From Sphagnum compactum (Eukaryota > Bryophyta > Sphagnopsida > Sphagnales): a DNA stretch of 64,000 nt. Each line of letters opens with the position of its first letter. Within the stretch, counting starts at the first letter, position 1. Positions 25,372-39,759 of the stretch are shown here, one piece after another. The notes under the pieces were generated by a model that made no database searches, was not told the origin of the DNA, and saw only the letters and a program-made list of their open reading frames with translations. The translations under genes and the position numbers were made by a program. The stretch is from assembly GCA_965153455.1 (NCBI GenBank), contig OZ234497.1, positions 13,440,302 to 13,504,301 of the forward strand, written 5' to 3'.

Positions 25372-26718
25372 ATGGCGCCAGGGCAGAGCCCAAGTTCTCT
25401 TCCTCAGCAAGAGAGGCCAGTCAGGATGGGAGCTGCAGGTATAGCAAGTCCGAAGCGGGCAGTGTCACTGTCTAGGGATGGAGCCTCAGTGTCTCTTCTA
25501 GCGAAAGGGGAGCGAGAGCCTGTTGTGTCTGGTCCCAAGCAGGGAGCCAAGCCAACTGAGGTGTATGGGTTTGTTGGCGCTATCTCTACCCTGGTCGCTT
25601 TTGGTACTTCCGTCCTCTCCTTACTTGAAAATTTGTGCATCGTTTGTTTGCAGCCTTTCTTGTTTCCTTGATCAATATTTATCCTACATGTGTTTTGATA
25701 TGCTTTTGAAGTAGGCGATGATGGAGTTTCTGAAGGCTATTTCAGTTTGAAACCAACTGCACAGTCAAATCTGCGCTTGAAGACAAATGGGAAGTAAAAG
25801 GATTGAGTTCTGATTGCCAGTCAGATGCTTGAATTCAAGATGGAAATTGACATGGTCATTGCAAATGCAGTTGTATTTATAATTTGGGCATATTTGCCAG
25901 AATCATGGCTTCATGCTGTAGGCATCACTTACTACCCTAGCAGGTAATCCTGCTCGTTCTTTGCATCCCAACCCCCTCACCACACTCCATTTTTGTGAGT
26001 AAAAGCATTTGGAAGTGCATCATTGCAAGAAAATGACAGAGCAACTTACAATTCCCAATTTCTCCAGTTTTCTAAGGTTTTGTTGGAATGGATTAGTGTC
26101 TTTGATGTGGGAAATGGACTGATACACAGAAGGCTTTGACAGTGTATGTGAATCCAATGTTGCAACTTGGAATCAAAGTTCTTGCAGTCATTTGCCAGTG
26201 AAGTGTCTATTGACTGGATTGCCATGGTGGTAAGCCACAGGTATTGGGCAATGGCGATTCCCTCATATTTAATGGTGGCCATTTTTTTCATTTGCACTTT
26301 CTACACAAGCTTAAACTACATTGCAACACCTCCACCTCACTCTTTGAACACATTGTTTGGTAAGAGATCCCCTATCCTTGCTCTACTTTTATGGAGCAGT
26401 GTCTTGGATGCATGGTCAGCCTGGTAGTGAGGGTCAAATTCATGTTTTTTGTGTAGGTAGCTGTGACATTTACATTCAATCCATACCCTCAAACAAGCTG
26501 GAATCCAAGACCCTTGTATTTCCCAAGCAATGAAAGACATCTGAGCAGCTTATGAGATCGGGGGGAGGTTGGTTGTGGCAGATGAACATACAAGGCAGCC
26601 AATGAAGGTTTTGTGCACATCAGGTTCTCTTGGCAAGGAAGATCAGCCTATTGATTCATTATCTGACATCCCTATTACTACAGTCAATGCTTTGTTATTC
26701 GATCACAAACTTGGCTAG
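25372..26718 (+). CDS. PIGP: PIG-P subunit of GPI N-acetylglucosaminyltransferase
   Basis: Small ER membrane subunit of the complex that adds GlcNAc to phosphatidylinositol, the first step of GPI-anchor synthesis. Exons 25372-25603, 25871-25943, 26241-26359 and 26582-26718 join in phase to 186 aa. A hydrophilic Ser/Arg-rich N-terminus precedes the PIG-P signature: KPTEVYGFVGAISTLVAF, then VFIIWAYLPESWLHAVGITYYPSRYWAM split over exons 2 and 3 (first membrane helix and loop), PSYLMVAIFFICTFYTSLNYIA (second helix), and PPPHSLNTLFGDE. The C-terminal exon ends PITTVNALLFDHKLG, matching plant PIG-P tails. The start at 25372 has G at -3 and +4; an in-frame upstream ATG at 25273 (weaker context) would add 33 residues. 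The leader contains a direct repeat (GGATCTTCT ... GGAAGGTACCAGC, about 25104-25170). Confidence 0.93.
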
Positions 26719-29700
26719 AATTTGTCATCACAAAGTGGTCAATGCAACACCAATGCCTGTGGGTGGGTGGAGCAGTAGTTCTCTTCAAGTTAAGTAGTGT
26801 GCTTGCATCTCCACATGATGCGAAAGCAACTTATTGTGGACATGTGAAATGTGAGGACAGTTTCATTCATGTCTGAATCAGGGTTTGGTTTTTGCAAGCA
26901 GTATGTTTCATGATCTGTGTCAAGAGAAGCCAAACTTTAGCTAGACAACACATCATGAGTGCAGAACCTGTTGTATATATGTTGTAAGAGAAGCAGAATG
27001 GGCTTCCAGACTGAGAGACAACAGATTCGTCAACAGCATCTGGTCAGTCATGGCGTGAAGGGGAGGAAACAACAGGTTCTGGTCAGTCATGGCATGAAGG
27101 GGAGGAAACATCTGGACACGAGAAACAGTGAGCTCTAAAACTTATTTGCAGGATGTATGTATCTTACATCAGGTCTTCATACTGAAGTGAGCAAAGTCAA
27201 TTGCTCTTGTACTGTGACCAAAACAGCTCTGAATCTGCAGGCAGCATCAATAGGTCTCCATGTTTCCTGTACAGGTTGTATCCTAGTAAGGTGTCCCCCT
27301 TAGCAATCTTTACCCTCAAGATTAGAGGGTTTCCCTTTGGTATTGCAAGGAAACATGCTGGATTCTGAATAGGGAAGACAGATTGACTAAAGATGTTTGG
27401 CCATAAGAAAATTTTCTTGGTTGAAACTGGCAGTATTGCTAAGGACAGATTATGATTGTGGGTAGCTCAAGGATAAATGTATAAGGTAAAGGTCACTTCT
27501 TCAGGGCTTTAGTAAACCCACTTCTTAATGTAGTGTCTTATTCTTGAAAAAGTTTTGAAGGTTACCCATGATCTCAATTGTGGTGGCAGGCTGGCGTTGA
27601 TTGCAGGTTCCATGTTACATGTCTATTCATGCTTTGGGGTCATACCTACAACATCTTAAGTCCAGCAGTAAGAAGCCAGGTGTGCAAGTACCAGTGGTTG
27701 AATAACAATTTCCCCCCTTCATGTCATTTAAACCAGAATTTTCTCTTCAACAATATTTCTAATGAGGTCTATTCTCATACCTTGTTTTTGTGTGGGACCA
27801 AATGGTCTGAGTATATCTGTATAGATGGTGTGTTATGTTGTGCTTGCATCCATTGCTTTGACTTCCTGGTTGAGCAAAGAATGAGTTTCACTCTAGTGAC
27901 TCCCAATGTAAAATTTCAAGATATTTCCATCACAAAACTTATTGTCTGGTGCTTATCTATGGTTCTTGGGACTTGGAACTAACTGATGTTGGAACCATGC
28001 ACAAGTTAAGACTCTTGAGAGATTAGAACATTCTAATTATTCCGACATTTTGGTGTTGAAGTCTATATGAATGGAGATTGTCACTGTGATTGTCACTGCC
28101 TGCAAGGTCAGAAAATGTGTATGAGGTCACACTTTGGAGGGACTGGAAGCCTTGGGGTGTTCCATGGAATAGGAAACCATGGTCACGTTGTTTGGCAATC
28201 ACACTGGAATGGTACACTGTTGGCAGCCAAGATACACCAAGAAACAAGAACATTGTGCACCTTTGACATGAGAGCTACTGTAAGATTCACAGGTGTGAGG
28301 GAAAAAGAAAGCATGGTTATCTGACATGTTATCTGCATTGACGTATTATGGCTTGCAATTAGGCAGTTTCAACAGTGAGTGCATTCTGTTTGTTTAAGCT
28401 CTTATTGCACTTGAATAGGGCATGATAATTAATGTGTGTGTACTCAAGAAAACTCAGACACATTTGGTGTGATATTGATGTCCTTCTACAGCAGCCCAAA
28501 AAATGTGCCATGAGTATCTTGCAACCAGATTTTTGTCTAAAGAGTATGAATAGAGTCTAACTGGTGGTATTGCATGTTAAAGGTGTGATCTAGTGAAAGT
28601 GGGGAAATAGCAGGTGATATCTTCTCCATAAACCTCAGGAACACTTTAATAAGATTTGGGGAGCTGTATGTTAGACCCACTCCCAAAAAACCGCAACTTT
28701 CAGCAGAAAGACTGTACAAAAAGAATTTCCAACAAAAATTATGGACACTTTGCAAAAGGATTCCAGTGATGCAACTTGATACCAACACATCCTCAAAATT
28801 CAAGTTTCTGAATACAGAATGAGTGTTTGTAAAGTGACCAAAGATATAGAATGGAACAATAAGGATACATCAAGAGTAACTTTTCCTGTTTCTTACATCA
28901 ACACAACATCTTTACTCTATGAAACAAACAAAATATTTCTAGTAACACTAGAAAAACCATTCTTCTGAAGTTAGAGAGAAGGCTTAATTTGACAACTCCA
29001 AATGAAATTGAAACATTGAACTAGAATTGTCACTAAACATACACATAAAATTGATGCGCATGTAAAAGCATTTAGTTTTGATGTTTGGCCATAATAACAT
29101 TGTTTGACACCCAAATCAATATTTGTACACTGGTAGGATGTTAAATGGCTATGGAGTTAAGGGGTTGTTAGAGTCGGAGGGAGTTAAGAGTTCTCATAAT
29201 CAGAGAACTGTTGGTTCTAGTTCTTTGAAGACAATTCAGAATCCAAGAACCACTAGTCCCAGTTATTTCCAAAAGAAATTAAAGGACCATTGGTTCTCAT
29301 GAAAGACCCAGCAGTTTTGATTTCTTCCACTCTGATTAGAACCATGGTTATATATCAGAACTAGTTCTTTTGAATTTCTTGAGAGACTCAGTTATGAATC
29401 CTAAGAACCACCATGGGTCTTCCTGCTTCTAATGGCGGCCCAACACTGGTTCAGACCAATGCACCAAAGAGCATGATAATGGTGTAGGTCTCCAGTGACC
29501 TAACTGAAAAAGGGACACTATGAAGTGAAAGCTCTTCTTAAGTGTCCTACCTCTCTTTGGCTAGTCTTTAGCTGAATTGTTGAAAGATAGTCAAGAACCT
29601 TGAATTTTGATTATTGAAATTCCATGAAGATCACCTTTGTAGTTTCCAGACATAAGTGAGACACCCATGAGGATCATCAAAACCTTATACTCCTTGATAT

Positions 29701-32623
29701 GAACAAAATGTGAAGATGAAATGTCCAACCACATAACACCAATAGAACACACGGAAAGTTGTTGGATTTGCACCATTTCATGTTTCTAGTAACTCAGAGA
29801 AACCAAAACCTATAGCTTGCTTCTAACCTTGACGAGTTGTAGAAAATGACGAAAACCATTAAAGCCTAAATAAGGTGGCAATTTCTTGTTATTACAAAGT
29901 CTTAAACTTTTAACAATTGCTTGTCGTTACAAAGTCTTAAACCCTTAAACCTTAAATACGGTGGCAATTGCTTTTTGTTACAAAGCCCGATAATTTGTCT
30001 CCCTAAAGTAAACCAACATGGACAATCCAAACAACAAACACTTACAATACTTACTTTATTCTTGAGCAACTCAAAACCCAAGACTCCTTAAAGTGAGATA
30101 AATCATGGTCAAAGTTAGATCAACATAATATTACTTAATGTCAACTCTATGAACCTCAGTAATTTCACAACATTGAAATATAGTGCATCATCATACACCA
30201 AGAAACCTCAATTAAAGGTGTTTTAGAAGTCCTTAATAATTGAACAAATGGAACCAAGCATGAAATCTATTACCTTTTTGGGAAAGAACAAACCAAAAGG
30301 AACTGCATAAAATGGTTCCTTTAGAATGAAATTTTGTGAAAATATGAAGTTGACATGTTGAAAATCATCATAATTATCATATGCTACACTCTGAATAATT
30401 TCACTACTCATATCACAATATTATAATAGATAATGGAAATATACATAATTTCAAATTTTCTTTTAAAAATTTAAATAATTATTTGTTTTGTCAATGTGAA
30501 AATTAACTCTAGGCCTACAATAATATACATTTTACTCAGGCCAATTTCTTGCCTAGTTGCCCTAATTTGGCACACATAATTCACGTTTAAACAATGACAT
30601 TGGGCATTCACCTATCATTTCCTTTGAGGGTAGCAAGAAAACATACCTAATTGTGGTGCAACCCATTCAAATACAACTTTCATGCCACTCTTATCAATTC
30701 AACTACAACAAAAGAGATTACCTACTTACTTATTCACATGTAACTTGAACCTCTTTGGATTTGTCCCTTCTTTTGTCGAATTTGATCTTCACCATGTTAA
30801 CGTGTGTGTGTGTGTATGAAAATCATAATTGTACACATCATGGTGGTTGAAATCCATTCATTATCCATGATCATACCCAAATCAAAATCCATGAAACACA
30901 TGTGATTTTCTAGATTTCATCTAATTGAACATCGGTGAATTTATAAGTTAAATCTAACAAAATTTATCACCTTTCAATTGTTGATAATCAATCTTGACAT
31001 GAAAAAATATTAAAAATATGAACCTTTTACTTACTTACATGCAATGGTAATACATCACATTGTTGCACGTTTTGTTGGGTGTCCATGGATATAAACACAT
31101 CTTCTTATTGGAAATATGTTGTTTAGTGGGTCAAAGTATGGCTCTTTAATTACTCAAGGAAACCAATTGAGTGGTGACATTCAAATGCCTATTACAAGCT
31201 AGATTTATGTAATAAAAAAAATTTAAATAACAATTTATATGATAATCATTTAAAGGCACATGAAGAATGTGGTGATGTCATGATGTTTTCATTAAAAATT
31301 ATGTTCATTGTAGTTTAGAAGACATCGTATTCCTATGATGAAACACCACAATAAGATTTAAAATTTGGATAAATTATCAAGGTAAACAAGCACCATTAAT
31401 CAAATTACATTATTATAACATAAAGTTAGGTATATAAATACAATTCTTGACCATTATACTCATATTGGACTTGCACAAGCCATTAGTTAGATTGGACCTT
31501 CATGCCCATGCATTAATACTCACAAATCTAACCATAAGTCTCTTCAAGTTGAAGATTAGTTAAGGTAACTATTATTATTACTATAACAATAGGTAATTGA
31601 GAATTACTCAGGTTGATGAAATTGACTTTGCTCACCAATCACCCACTAATTTAGTGAGACTATTGCATTAATTAAGGAATGTGAATAGGAGAAAAAAAAT
31701 AGGATAAAATATTGAATCTAAGCTTGTGGCAATTGCCAATTATTATGATAGTGGCGGATCAACTAAGGGAGGAGGAGGATTGTGGAAGAATTAAACATGT
31801 GTTCTATTTTAATAAAGTCATTTAATTATAACTTTGCAACCACTTGAAAGGCTTAAGGTAGGGCTAGGCATGCTAAACATGATTTCAAAACCTTCATATG
31901 CCAAAAAAAAAAAATCTAAATTTGGATTTTAGAGGTTAAACACTTGTGATATATATACATTTATTTATTTATTTATTATTTATCAAAAAAATCGAATGAA
32001 ACATGAATTTTGAAACCTTTCCGAGGGAAAAAGGACTTGGCAAAAGGATCTTGTTGTAATGGTTCCATATAATGTTCTTCTTTCCCAAAAAAATACAATT
32101 TTGCATTATTTTATAAATAAAATTGTTTTAAGGTTTATATATTTCTATAAGTTTGATAAAAATCTAACAATTCAAGAAAATATAACATTATTTCCTCAAA
32201 GAACAAGACTTTTTTAATATTATGAATTTTGGTGAAATTAAAAAATCATGGATATAAATGTAATGATGGAAATTTCAAATGATATTCTATTTTAAATAAG
32301 GATATAATGTGTTGAATATAAATTTTAAATCATTTTTTTTGGCAAAAATTTCATGTGAAGTTCTTGTTTTACATAATTTATATTGTACATTGGTATCAAT
32401 GATTTTTTTTTCAATTTTTTGATATAGAATCATTGGCTAACATTTGAAAAAAGGTTTAGTAATAAATGGCAAAAAGACATGAAGTACAATATAATTTTTT
32501 GTAATCTTGTTTTCATTTGGCATAGGAGGAAGTCTTCTAAATCAAGCAAACCCAGTTCAAAACCCCTACTTTTTTGATGAATTTTTTTATACATCTTATT
32601 TGGATCAATCATTGTTTTTGGGC
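26719..32623. other. Gene-free region after PIG-P
   Basis: 26719-27500 probably includes the PIG-P 3' untranslated region and has a direct repeat of GGTCAGTCATGGC near 27043 and 27080. Beyond this the DNA becomes steadily more AT-rich. Short open frames such as those around 27578-27982 and 28067-28324 have no recognisable homology. Low-complexity runs include (GT)n at about 30803. I see no supportable gene. Confidence 0.55.
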
Positions 32624-33125
32624 AAGGTCCTTAAATGTGCATAAAGATCACCTATTAATTTCCATAAAATGCAAGCTACTTTTAATGTTAAGGTGTTATA
32701 AATAGGTTTGTTATAGACCCAAATGAATGAATAATCCTTTCCTACAAGTATGGCTCAACAAATGGACACAATGTCATCAAAGTTGTTAGAGTGATAGTTA
32801 ACTTTAAGTATGCAAGGTTGTCAAGTGTGCTTAAAGATCAACTAATTGTGTCCATAAGTTGTAAGTTACATTAATGTTAAGGTGTTATCAAAGGCATGTT
32901 ATAAAAACCCCTAGTGAACACATAATCTTAATCTACAAACATGGCTTCACAAACGGATACACTATCATTAAAGGGTTTAGGGTGGTGGTGGTAGGTGACT
33001 ATAAACATCCAAAGGTTTCAAATGTGCTTGAAAATCACCTATTTGTGTTCATAAAGTGCAAGCTACTTCTACTTTTAAAATGTTTGGAGAGGTGTATTAT
33101 AGACCCAAATCAATGGGTAAAGAAC
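32624..33125. repeat. Degenerate satellite-like tandem repeat, period about 190-198, 2.6 copies
   Basis: Units begin AAGGTCCTTAAATGTGC (32624), AAGGTTGTCAAGTGTGC (32814) and AAGGTTTCAAATGTGC (33012). Each continues with (A/G)AAGATCA-type, GTCCATAA and a RTTATAGACCC-like ending. Divergence between copies is high. Confidence 0.75.
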
Positions 33126-36100
33126 CTTGTTCAAATTTAGTCTTTGTATTTAAAAGTGCCTCCCCTACCAAAATTTCCCATTCTGTCTAAGGGATCTTAT
33201 AGAAGTGTAAAATAATTTTTCTAAGAAATTAAAAAGTGCAAGGCACCTTTTTCCCTTTAACAAAAAAACACCTTACACTTTTGTAAGATTCCTAAATTTG
33301 AAAATGTTCTTTGGGTTGGTGAAAGAACTCCATGGAAGCTCTTCACATACCAACAATGAAACATAAATAATGAACTTAATGTATCAACATGGAATCAATG
33401 TTTAGTTGATATATACATGTATCAACATTGACTCGGAGATTACTTGAATAATATATCAACATGAATCATAATTTATTAATCATCAATTTACTATTCATTT
33501 TGTTAACATACCAACAGTAAATCACAATTAATGAACACAATGCATTACACTAAATCAATGTTTAATTCGAGGGTTTATATGTGTGTGTGTGTGTGTGTGT
33601 GATCATTGATTTAGTGATTATCTGGATAACATATCATCATCAAATCACAGTTTATGAACCATTGATCCAAGGTTCAATTTTTAACATATCAACAAATGAT
33701 TTAATGTTAATTTGACTAACAAACGAACCCTGAATCATTATTAATCAAAATGATGAATATGCACGAAATAAATGTTTATTTGATAAACACATTAACATGG
33801 GTTCAATGAAATTTGTTTTGATTACAACAAGCAATTGTGATTTTATAACGTCTCCTTCTTCAACAACATTTTCTGTGTTTAAAATGCATTGTACCAAAAG
33901 ATTGCAATTCACTCATTAATGAGCAACTAATTACTAGTGCAACATGAACTACTATAGCTACTTGAATCTAATAACAACCTAGAGCTCAAGAATAACTTAT
34001 GCATTAGAGTGAACAAATACGTTACGTTCCCACACAAGGTAATTGGAAGATTTTAATTTAGAATAGATGTACTACTTCAGGAACCTTATAAATTCTTCTT
34101 TGGTGGCCAATGCAATTGTAACACATGATCAAAAACTTCAAACAAATATAGAATAGAATCAACGAAACACATTACACATGCATGAGCAAAAACAAAATGC
34201 AATCAACTATGATCAAAGAGTCACAATAAAAGATGATCCCAAAAAGTAACTTGGTAGATTTTTATGGTCCAACAAAGCAAAAGCAATAAAATATTCAAAT
34301 TAAGAGGAACTTGGCATAATATTATGGTCCATGGAGTAGCAATGGGATATGATCCAAAAAAACAATCAAAGATAATATTATGATCCAACAGAACAACAAC
34401 AAAATATGATCCACAAAAGTTGTAGCAGCATTTCATCCAAAAAAACAACATCAAAATATGATCCAAACGAGTAACAATATAATTTGTTCCAAAAAAATAA
34501 TAATAACAAATTATTACAATAAAAATGTAAGAACAAGTGGGAAATAATGGGCTTCGAAAAAAACAATCGAACATTATATTATGATCCAACAGAACAACAA
34601 CAAAATATGATCCACAAGAGTTGTAGCAGCATGTGATCCCAAAAACAACATCAAAATATGATCCAATCGAGTAACAATAAAATTTGTTTCAAAATAATAA
34701 TAACAACAAATTATTACAATAAAAATGTAAGAACAAGTGGGGAATAATGGGCTTTGATTGCCCAAAGTTAGGTTTGTTTGAAAATTTCAAATCGTTACAA
34801 TCATTGCAATCTGCATAATTTGAAACAAACAAGTCTCTTTCAACTCATTATTAATTTGAATTTTTTTTTTAAAAATCGATTCCATCCACTTATAACTTTT
34901 GAACTATGAACTCAAATTATTTGAAAGAAATGACCCAACCTAAATATTCCAATGGAAAATGGACATAAATCAAATAATTGTGCCCACCCTTCTAATATTT
35001 CCCTTTGTTTCACACAACCCCTACACAACAACGTATCCCAAATTATTAACATGATGGATTGAAAAAACATATAAACAACACAAGGAGGCACTTTGCATTG
35101 CAACTAAAGATGTTTACCTTCATAGGTGTGTGAATTTTGTTTAAGGCCTCTAATTTGCTTATGTACTCCAATGGCCTCAACCTTTTTGTCTTCAGCGGGG
35201 GTTGTTGCATTTACATGACTCAATGCGACTCATTTTGTTGTGCACCTACTCAAATCCTTCCAAGTTGTATTTAATGTTCACAACTTTCAAAAATGTTCAA
35301 TGTGAAATTATTTGTTGATATTTTTGTCAATTTCATTATAAAACAAAGAAGACTCGTGTTTCAATATTGGGGTGAAACATTGTATAATATGTTTGAAAGA
35401 ACGCCTTGGGCAACAAGATCATTTACAACCATGAGATGAACATCCCATTAATCTTTGCCATGACTTACATAATGGTAAATCACAAAATTAATTGTGAGGT
35501 TCATTTGACATTCCTAATTTTTATACTCAATTATCTAACCAACAAACCAAGTTCACATATTTTTAACGATATGTAAAGGCTATTCATGCACACATGCATA
35601 AAAAACAAGGAAGTAATGTTGAAAAAACAACATTTATACATATATTAGTCACAATATGCAATATATCCAAACTAATGCAATACAATGATCTCCACCATTG
35701 TGTAAGCCATGGTTTTGTTTTAAACTTGTAAGCCTCGTTTATAGGTTACAACATTGTGATGGTTTGGTAATTCAAGTCTTATATACAAAGTGAAAGGCTT
35801 ATGTTATTATTGAGGATTGACAAAATATTTCACATGTTTCATTCGATGACCCTTGGAGTTTTTACAAAAGATTTAATTTGTACTAATTTCCAATGGGTCA
35901 CTACATGTTACAATGTATATTTTAATCTCAATTTAATCAAAAATTGGTTAGATGACTTTAACACACATTTGATATTTGAATCATTGTTATTTAGGTAAAT
36001 ATTGTTGTAATTATGAGTTCATGTTTATAATTATGATTATAAATAAATATGTTATATATATAACTATGTATATAATGTTATCATATTGAAATAATGGACT

Positions 36101-38288
36101 TTGTTTGACCAAGTTTTCAAAAAAAATTACATATCAATACGGTTAATTTTATATTGGAAACCTAATTTATTTAGTTTAACGTAACTTAATTCCCAATATT
36201 TAGACACTTATATTGTCACAATGAACAAATAGTGAACATGTAAGTTATTTTGACATCACCCAATTTATGAAAAATATGCAAAAACATAAATTTTTTGTTT
36301 TTTTACAAACATTTTTTTAATATACTTGCACAAGTTTAAAAAGAAAAATTACATGAAAAAGAAAATTGAAACATACGTTAATGGGTAAATCAAGTTTTTT
36401 ATGGAAAAGTCCTTTCATCCAACATTGATTTCATTTATGAACGAGTTAAATGATCTTTTTTCGCTAGAATTATTAAGGGATGCAACTCAAATCAACAAGA
36501 GTTATTTTTGTGTGATGGGCTTGACAAAAAATTATAAGTCCACCGTTCATGATATGAATTTTTCTATGCTAACATTATTTGTTTAAAGCGCAATTTAATC
36601 CATATTTTATTTATTGGTGCTTTAAATTTAAAGACAATTTTTTTATGTACATATTAAGTTACAGCAAAATTTATTAGTTTACTTTAAACAAAAAACTAAC
36701 ATGGACAAAGTGGCAGAAGTCATTTTGTTTTTATGGGCTATAGTTTCATTTTCCAACCCCATAATGGTATTATCTTATTAATGGACTCATCAATCTTCAC
36801 CCATTACATTACATTTGTTTTCAACCAAAGGATTTAACACTATTATGTTTTATATGTTTGACAACGGACATTGAAAGAATATGTTTCAAAGTTTCAAATT
36901 TTGAGGAAAGTTACAAAACACATGGATGAAGCATTGCAAAAAGTTAATATCAATTAATAACGAAGTTCAAATATTATTTAAATGGGCAAAAACTCATTAT
37001 TTTAAAAAAAAACATAAATGTTGTAAGGGTTGTGATAAAATGCATGAAACAAACATGGAAACATTTTTAAATTTTTTAAAAAAGGAGTCACATTGATTGG
37101 CCCCATTACCAAATTTTAGGAAACATGGAAATTCCCCTACATGCAATTATTATGCCTCCAATTACATTATGAAAATATTTAACCTTAATTCAAATATTTC
37201 ACAAATCCAAAAATATTGAATATACGAAACAAAAATATATAATGTAAAAATAAGTTGATAAATAACTTAATTGTATGTTCATATTCAACACTGCATTCAA
37301 TGAAATATTAAGTTATGCAATTGACCAATAATATCAAATTTTTAATTTTTAAAATATATATTCAACTTTTATTAATGACATAACAATATAAATGTCACAT
37401 GTGACATTGTTAGCATCATTGCCAGTTCATTCATGAATGTACATACTTTATCCTCCTATTCATTGCATGTTCATGATGTATTTAAAAATTCACCCAATAA
37501 AGATTCTTAAAATATTTTAATATGTTTTAAAATGTTTTACATTAGCTTGAAATATTTTGAGACATTTTGATTTAATGTGAAATATTTTGAAATATTTTCT
37601 TTCAATAAGTTTTGAACAATATATAAATGCAAGAAATTTTTTTCACGTTACTATTAGTACGTTCAACACCAATTTTAAATACGAACTTGCACCATAGTTG
37701 TATAATGTTTTTTCATATGTTCATGGTAAAATTTATTTTGAGCTTACAATTTGCATCATAATAAATATACAATTTGTGTGCAATTATAAATAATATGATA
37801 AACTTCAAAATTGGAATGATGGTTTCAATAAACATTGCATTTAAAAATACATTTAACCCGTGATGTTTTTATCAACACCATGGTTATGGCATACATGCTT
37901 AATCTTGATCATAGTTTATCTCATTTTCAAACATTTAAATCTAGCTATAATTAACATTTTCAATTAAATGTGTTTGTTTTGATTACGACTTATACCCTTT
38001 TTTGAAACATACACATTAATGATGATTTACATTTTCATCAAACATCCAAAAATACCTGACAATTTTCAAGCATTTTACCTTGCTATGATTTGTGTTTTAT
38101 CCTTATGTTTTTTTATCATAAGTTTAATTATGGCTCACCTTATTATCAAAATGTGCTTAGATTTTAATAACACTTTAATGATTCCCTTAAAACACAAACC
38201 AAAATTCATTATGTATTTTAAATAACGATTTTTTAAAATTATAATTTAATAAAATGTTTATGATTAATCAAAAATTAATTCATAAACT
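33126..38288. other. AT-rich gene desert with minor repeats
   Basis: Holds a (GT)n run at 33581-33601, imperfect recurrences of an ACATATCAACA word between 33330 and 33800, and the 201-bp duplication at 34381. No exon, RNA gene or intact element was recognised. The region left of 38289 should contain the lost 3' part of the copia relic, but no LTR match was found by eye. Confidence 0.5.
34381..34760. repeat. 201-bp tandem duplication rich in ATGATCCAA
   Basis: Two copies offset by 201 bases (34381 and 34582) share TGATCCAACAGAACAAC, GTTGTAGCAGCAT and AATGTAAGAACAAGTGGG. An ATGATCCAA-type core recurs several times inside each copy and upstream to about 34220, so the larger unit grew from a short one. 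Confidence 0.85.
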
Positions 38289-38795
38289 TCATTGCATGTA
38301 TTTAAATTTTATACATACCACTGCATCCATCAAATTTTTAAAAACCTTCCAAAGTAAAATAACCCGCATCACCTCCAAATCTACATTATTTTGAAAACCC
38401 ATATCCTTTAAAAGTTTAAAATTCATAATAAGAAAGGTCCACACCAATTTACTTTTAGTCATACAAAAATGCTTCAATATACATTCATTGTATTTACATT
38501 GGGTTAAATAAATCATTTAATCTTGTCAAACATGATTCACTTGGACCACAAAACATATTAAATTTAATCCAAATTCACCTTTCTGAACTTTTTCAAAAGA
38601 TTTTTTTAAAAAAACCAATGCATTAAATGTCAAAATGGAATCATCAACATAGAAAGTTATGATCACAACAAAATTTCCTTCAGATTTTTTGAAACAAATG
38701 TTATGGTCAACAAAAGTCCCTTTCAAGCTCCTTAAATAAAAATATGCATCAATCTTGTAAAAATCATATAAAATTTTCAAAAGTTTATATACCAA
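38289..38795 (-). mobile_element. Decayed Ty1/copia reverse transcriptase fragment
   Basis: The minus strand encodes pieces of the copia reverse transcriptase: VYKLLKILYDF, DHNICFKKSEG and the catalytic-site neighbourhood FYVDDSIL (YVDD). After a frame break, a downstream piece reads YLTQCKYNECILKHFCMTKSK, matching the block that follows in copia polyproteins. Stops and missing residues show it is dead. The gag, protease and most integrase regions are absent. Confidence 0.8.
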
Positions 38796-39747
38796 ATTTC
38801 ATTACCCTTATTCACAAAACTTTCAAACGTTACAAATATACCTCCTTAAAAATATTCACATTAAGGAAAATGATTTTAACATTCAGTTGGTGCACTTCAA
38901 AATCTTGATTTATTAACTTGAATTGATTACATTTACGCAATAGGGGAAAACAAATTCATTGAAATCAATACCTTCAACTTGTGAAGAACCCCATAGCCAA
39001 CAAATGAACTTTATGCCTTGTTAGATGACTAACGGCATTAATATTTGATCTTGAATATCCATTTGTAATTTATTAATTTATGACTCAATGGAAGAAAAGT
39101 AAGTACCCTTAACAATTAGTATGTATTACCTTGTAGAATGGTTGAATACTTATTCATAAGACCACAATTTGTGTGTTTCAACAATTATTCACATATTTAA
39201 TCCGTAAACAATTCATCACACGAATATTAAGTGAAACTACTAAGGAATGGCAAACCCCCAAAAATGTAAATACCAAATCTCCATAAGAAATTGAATGATC
39301 AATGTTTGTTAATTGATCAACAATCATGCAAGCTCGTCAATGTGAATTTGCACCAAATTTGTGCATTTTCCATCTTAAGATTTGAGAGCTCTTGATGTAA
39401 CTATAACCTATTGTCAAATGTTATTCAAAGATTGTTTCAAAAAAATTTGCACTCTTTACACATGTTACATGATGTAAGAGAAAATTAATAACATTTAAAA
39501 ATATTCTTCCACAAATCAACTTGTTTTTCTTCATAAACAAATGATATTCATAAGGAGTTGCTTCAAGAACAATTCTTTCAACCTCAATGTTTGGCTACAA
39601 TCTATTCTAAAGTGATGTCTCACAAAACAATTTGATGCAAAACAAAATACAACTTCAGCTTTCAAGTATAAAAACTATCCCCATAAAAAGTTTCTCAGTG
39701 GAATGATTGCATACAATTTAAATTTTCATTCTTTCAAGAACAATCAA

Positions 39748-39759
39748 GCTTTGATACCA
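39748..39759 (-). mobile_element. Primer-binding site and LTR boundary of the copia relic
   Basis: The minus strand reads TGGTATCAAAGC, 11 of 12 identical to the usual copia primer-binding site complementary to initiator tRNA-Met. It is preceded directly by ...AACA, the expected 3' end of an LTR, so the 5' LTR should run from 39760 to higher coordinates. Only about 950 bases separate it from the reverse transcriptase, implying a large internal deletion. Confidence 0.65.

Noticed and set aside
28067-28324. 85-codon open frame with His/Cys-rich start
   Set aside because: No recognisable domain, no splice-supported neighbours, located in gene-free DNA.
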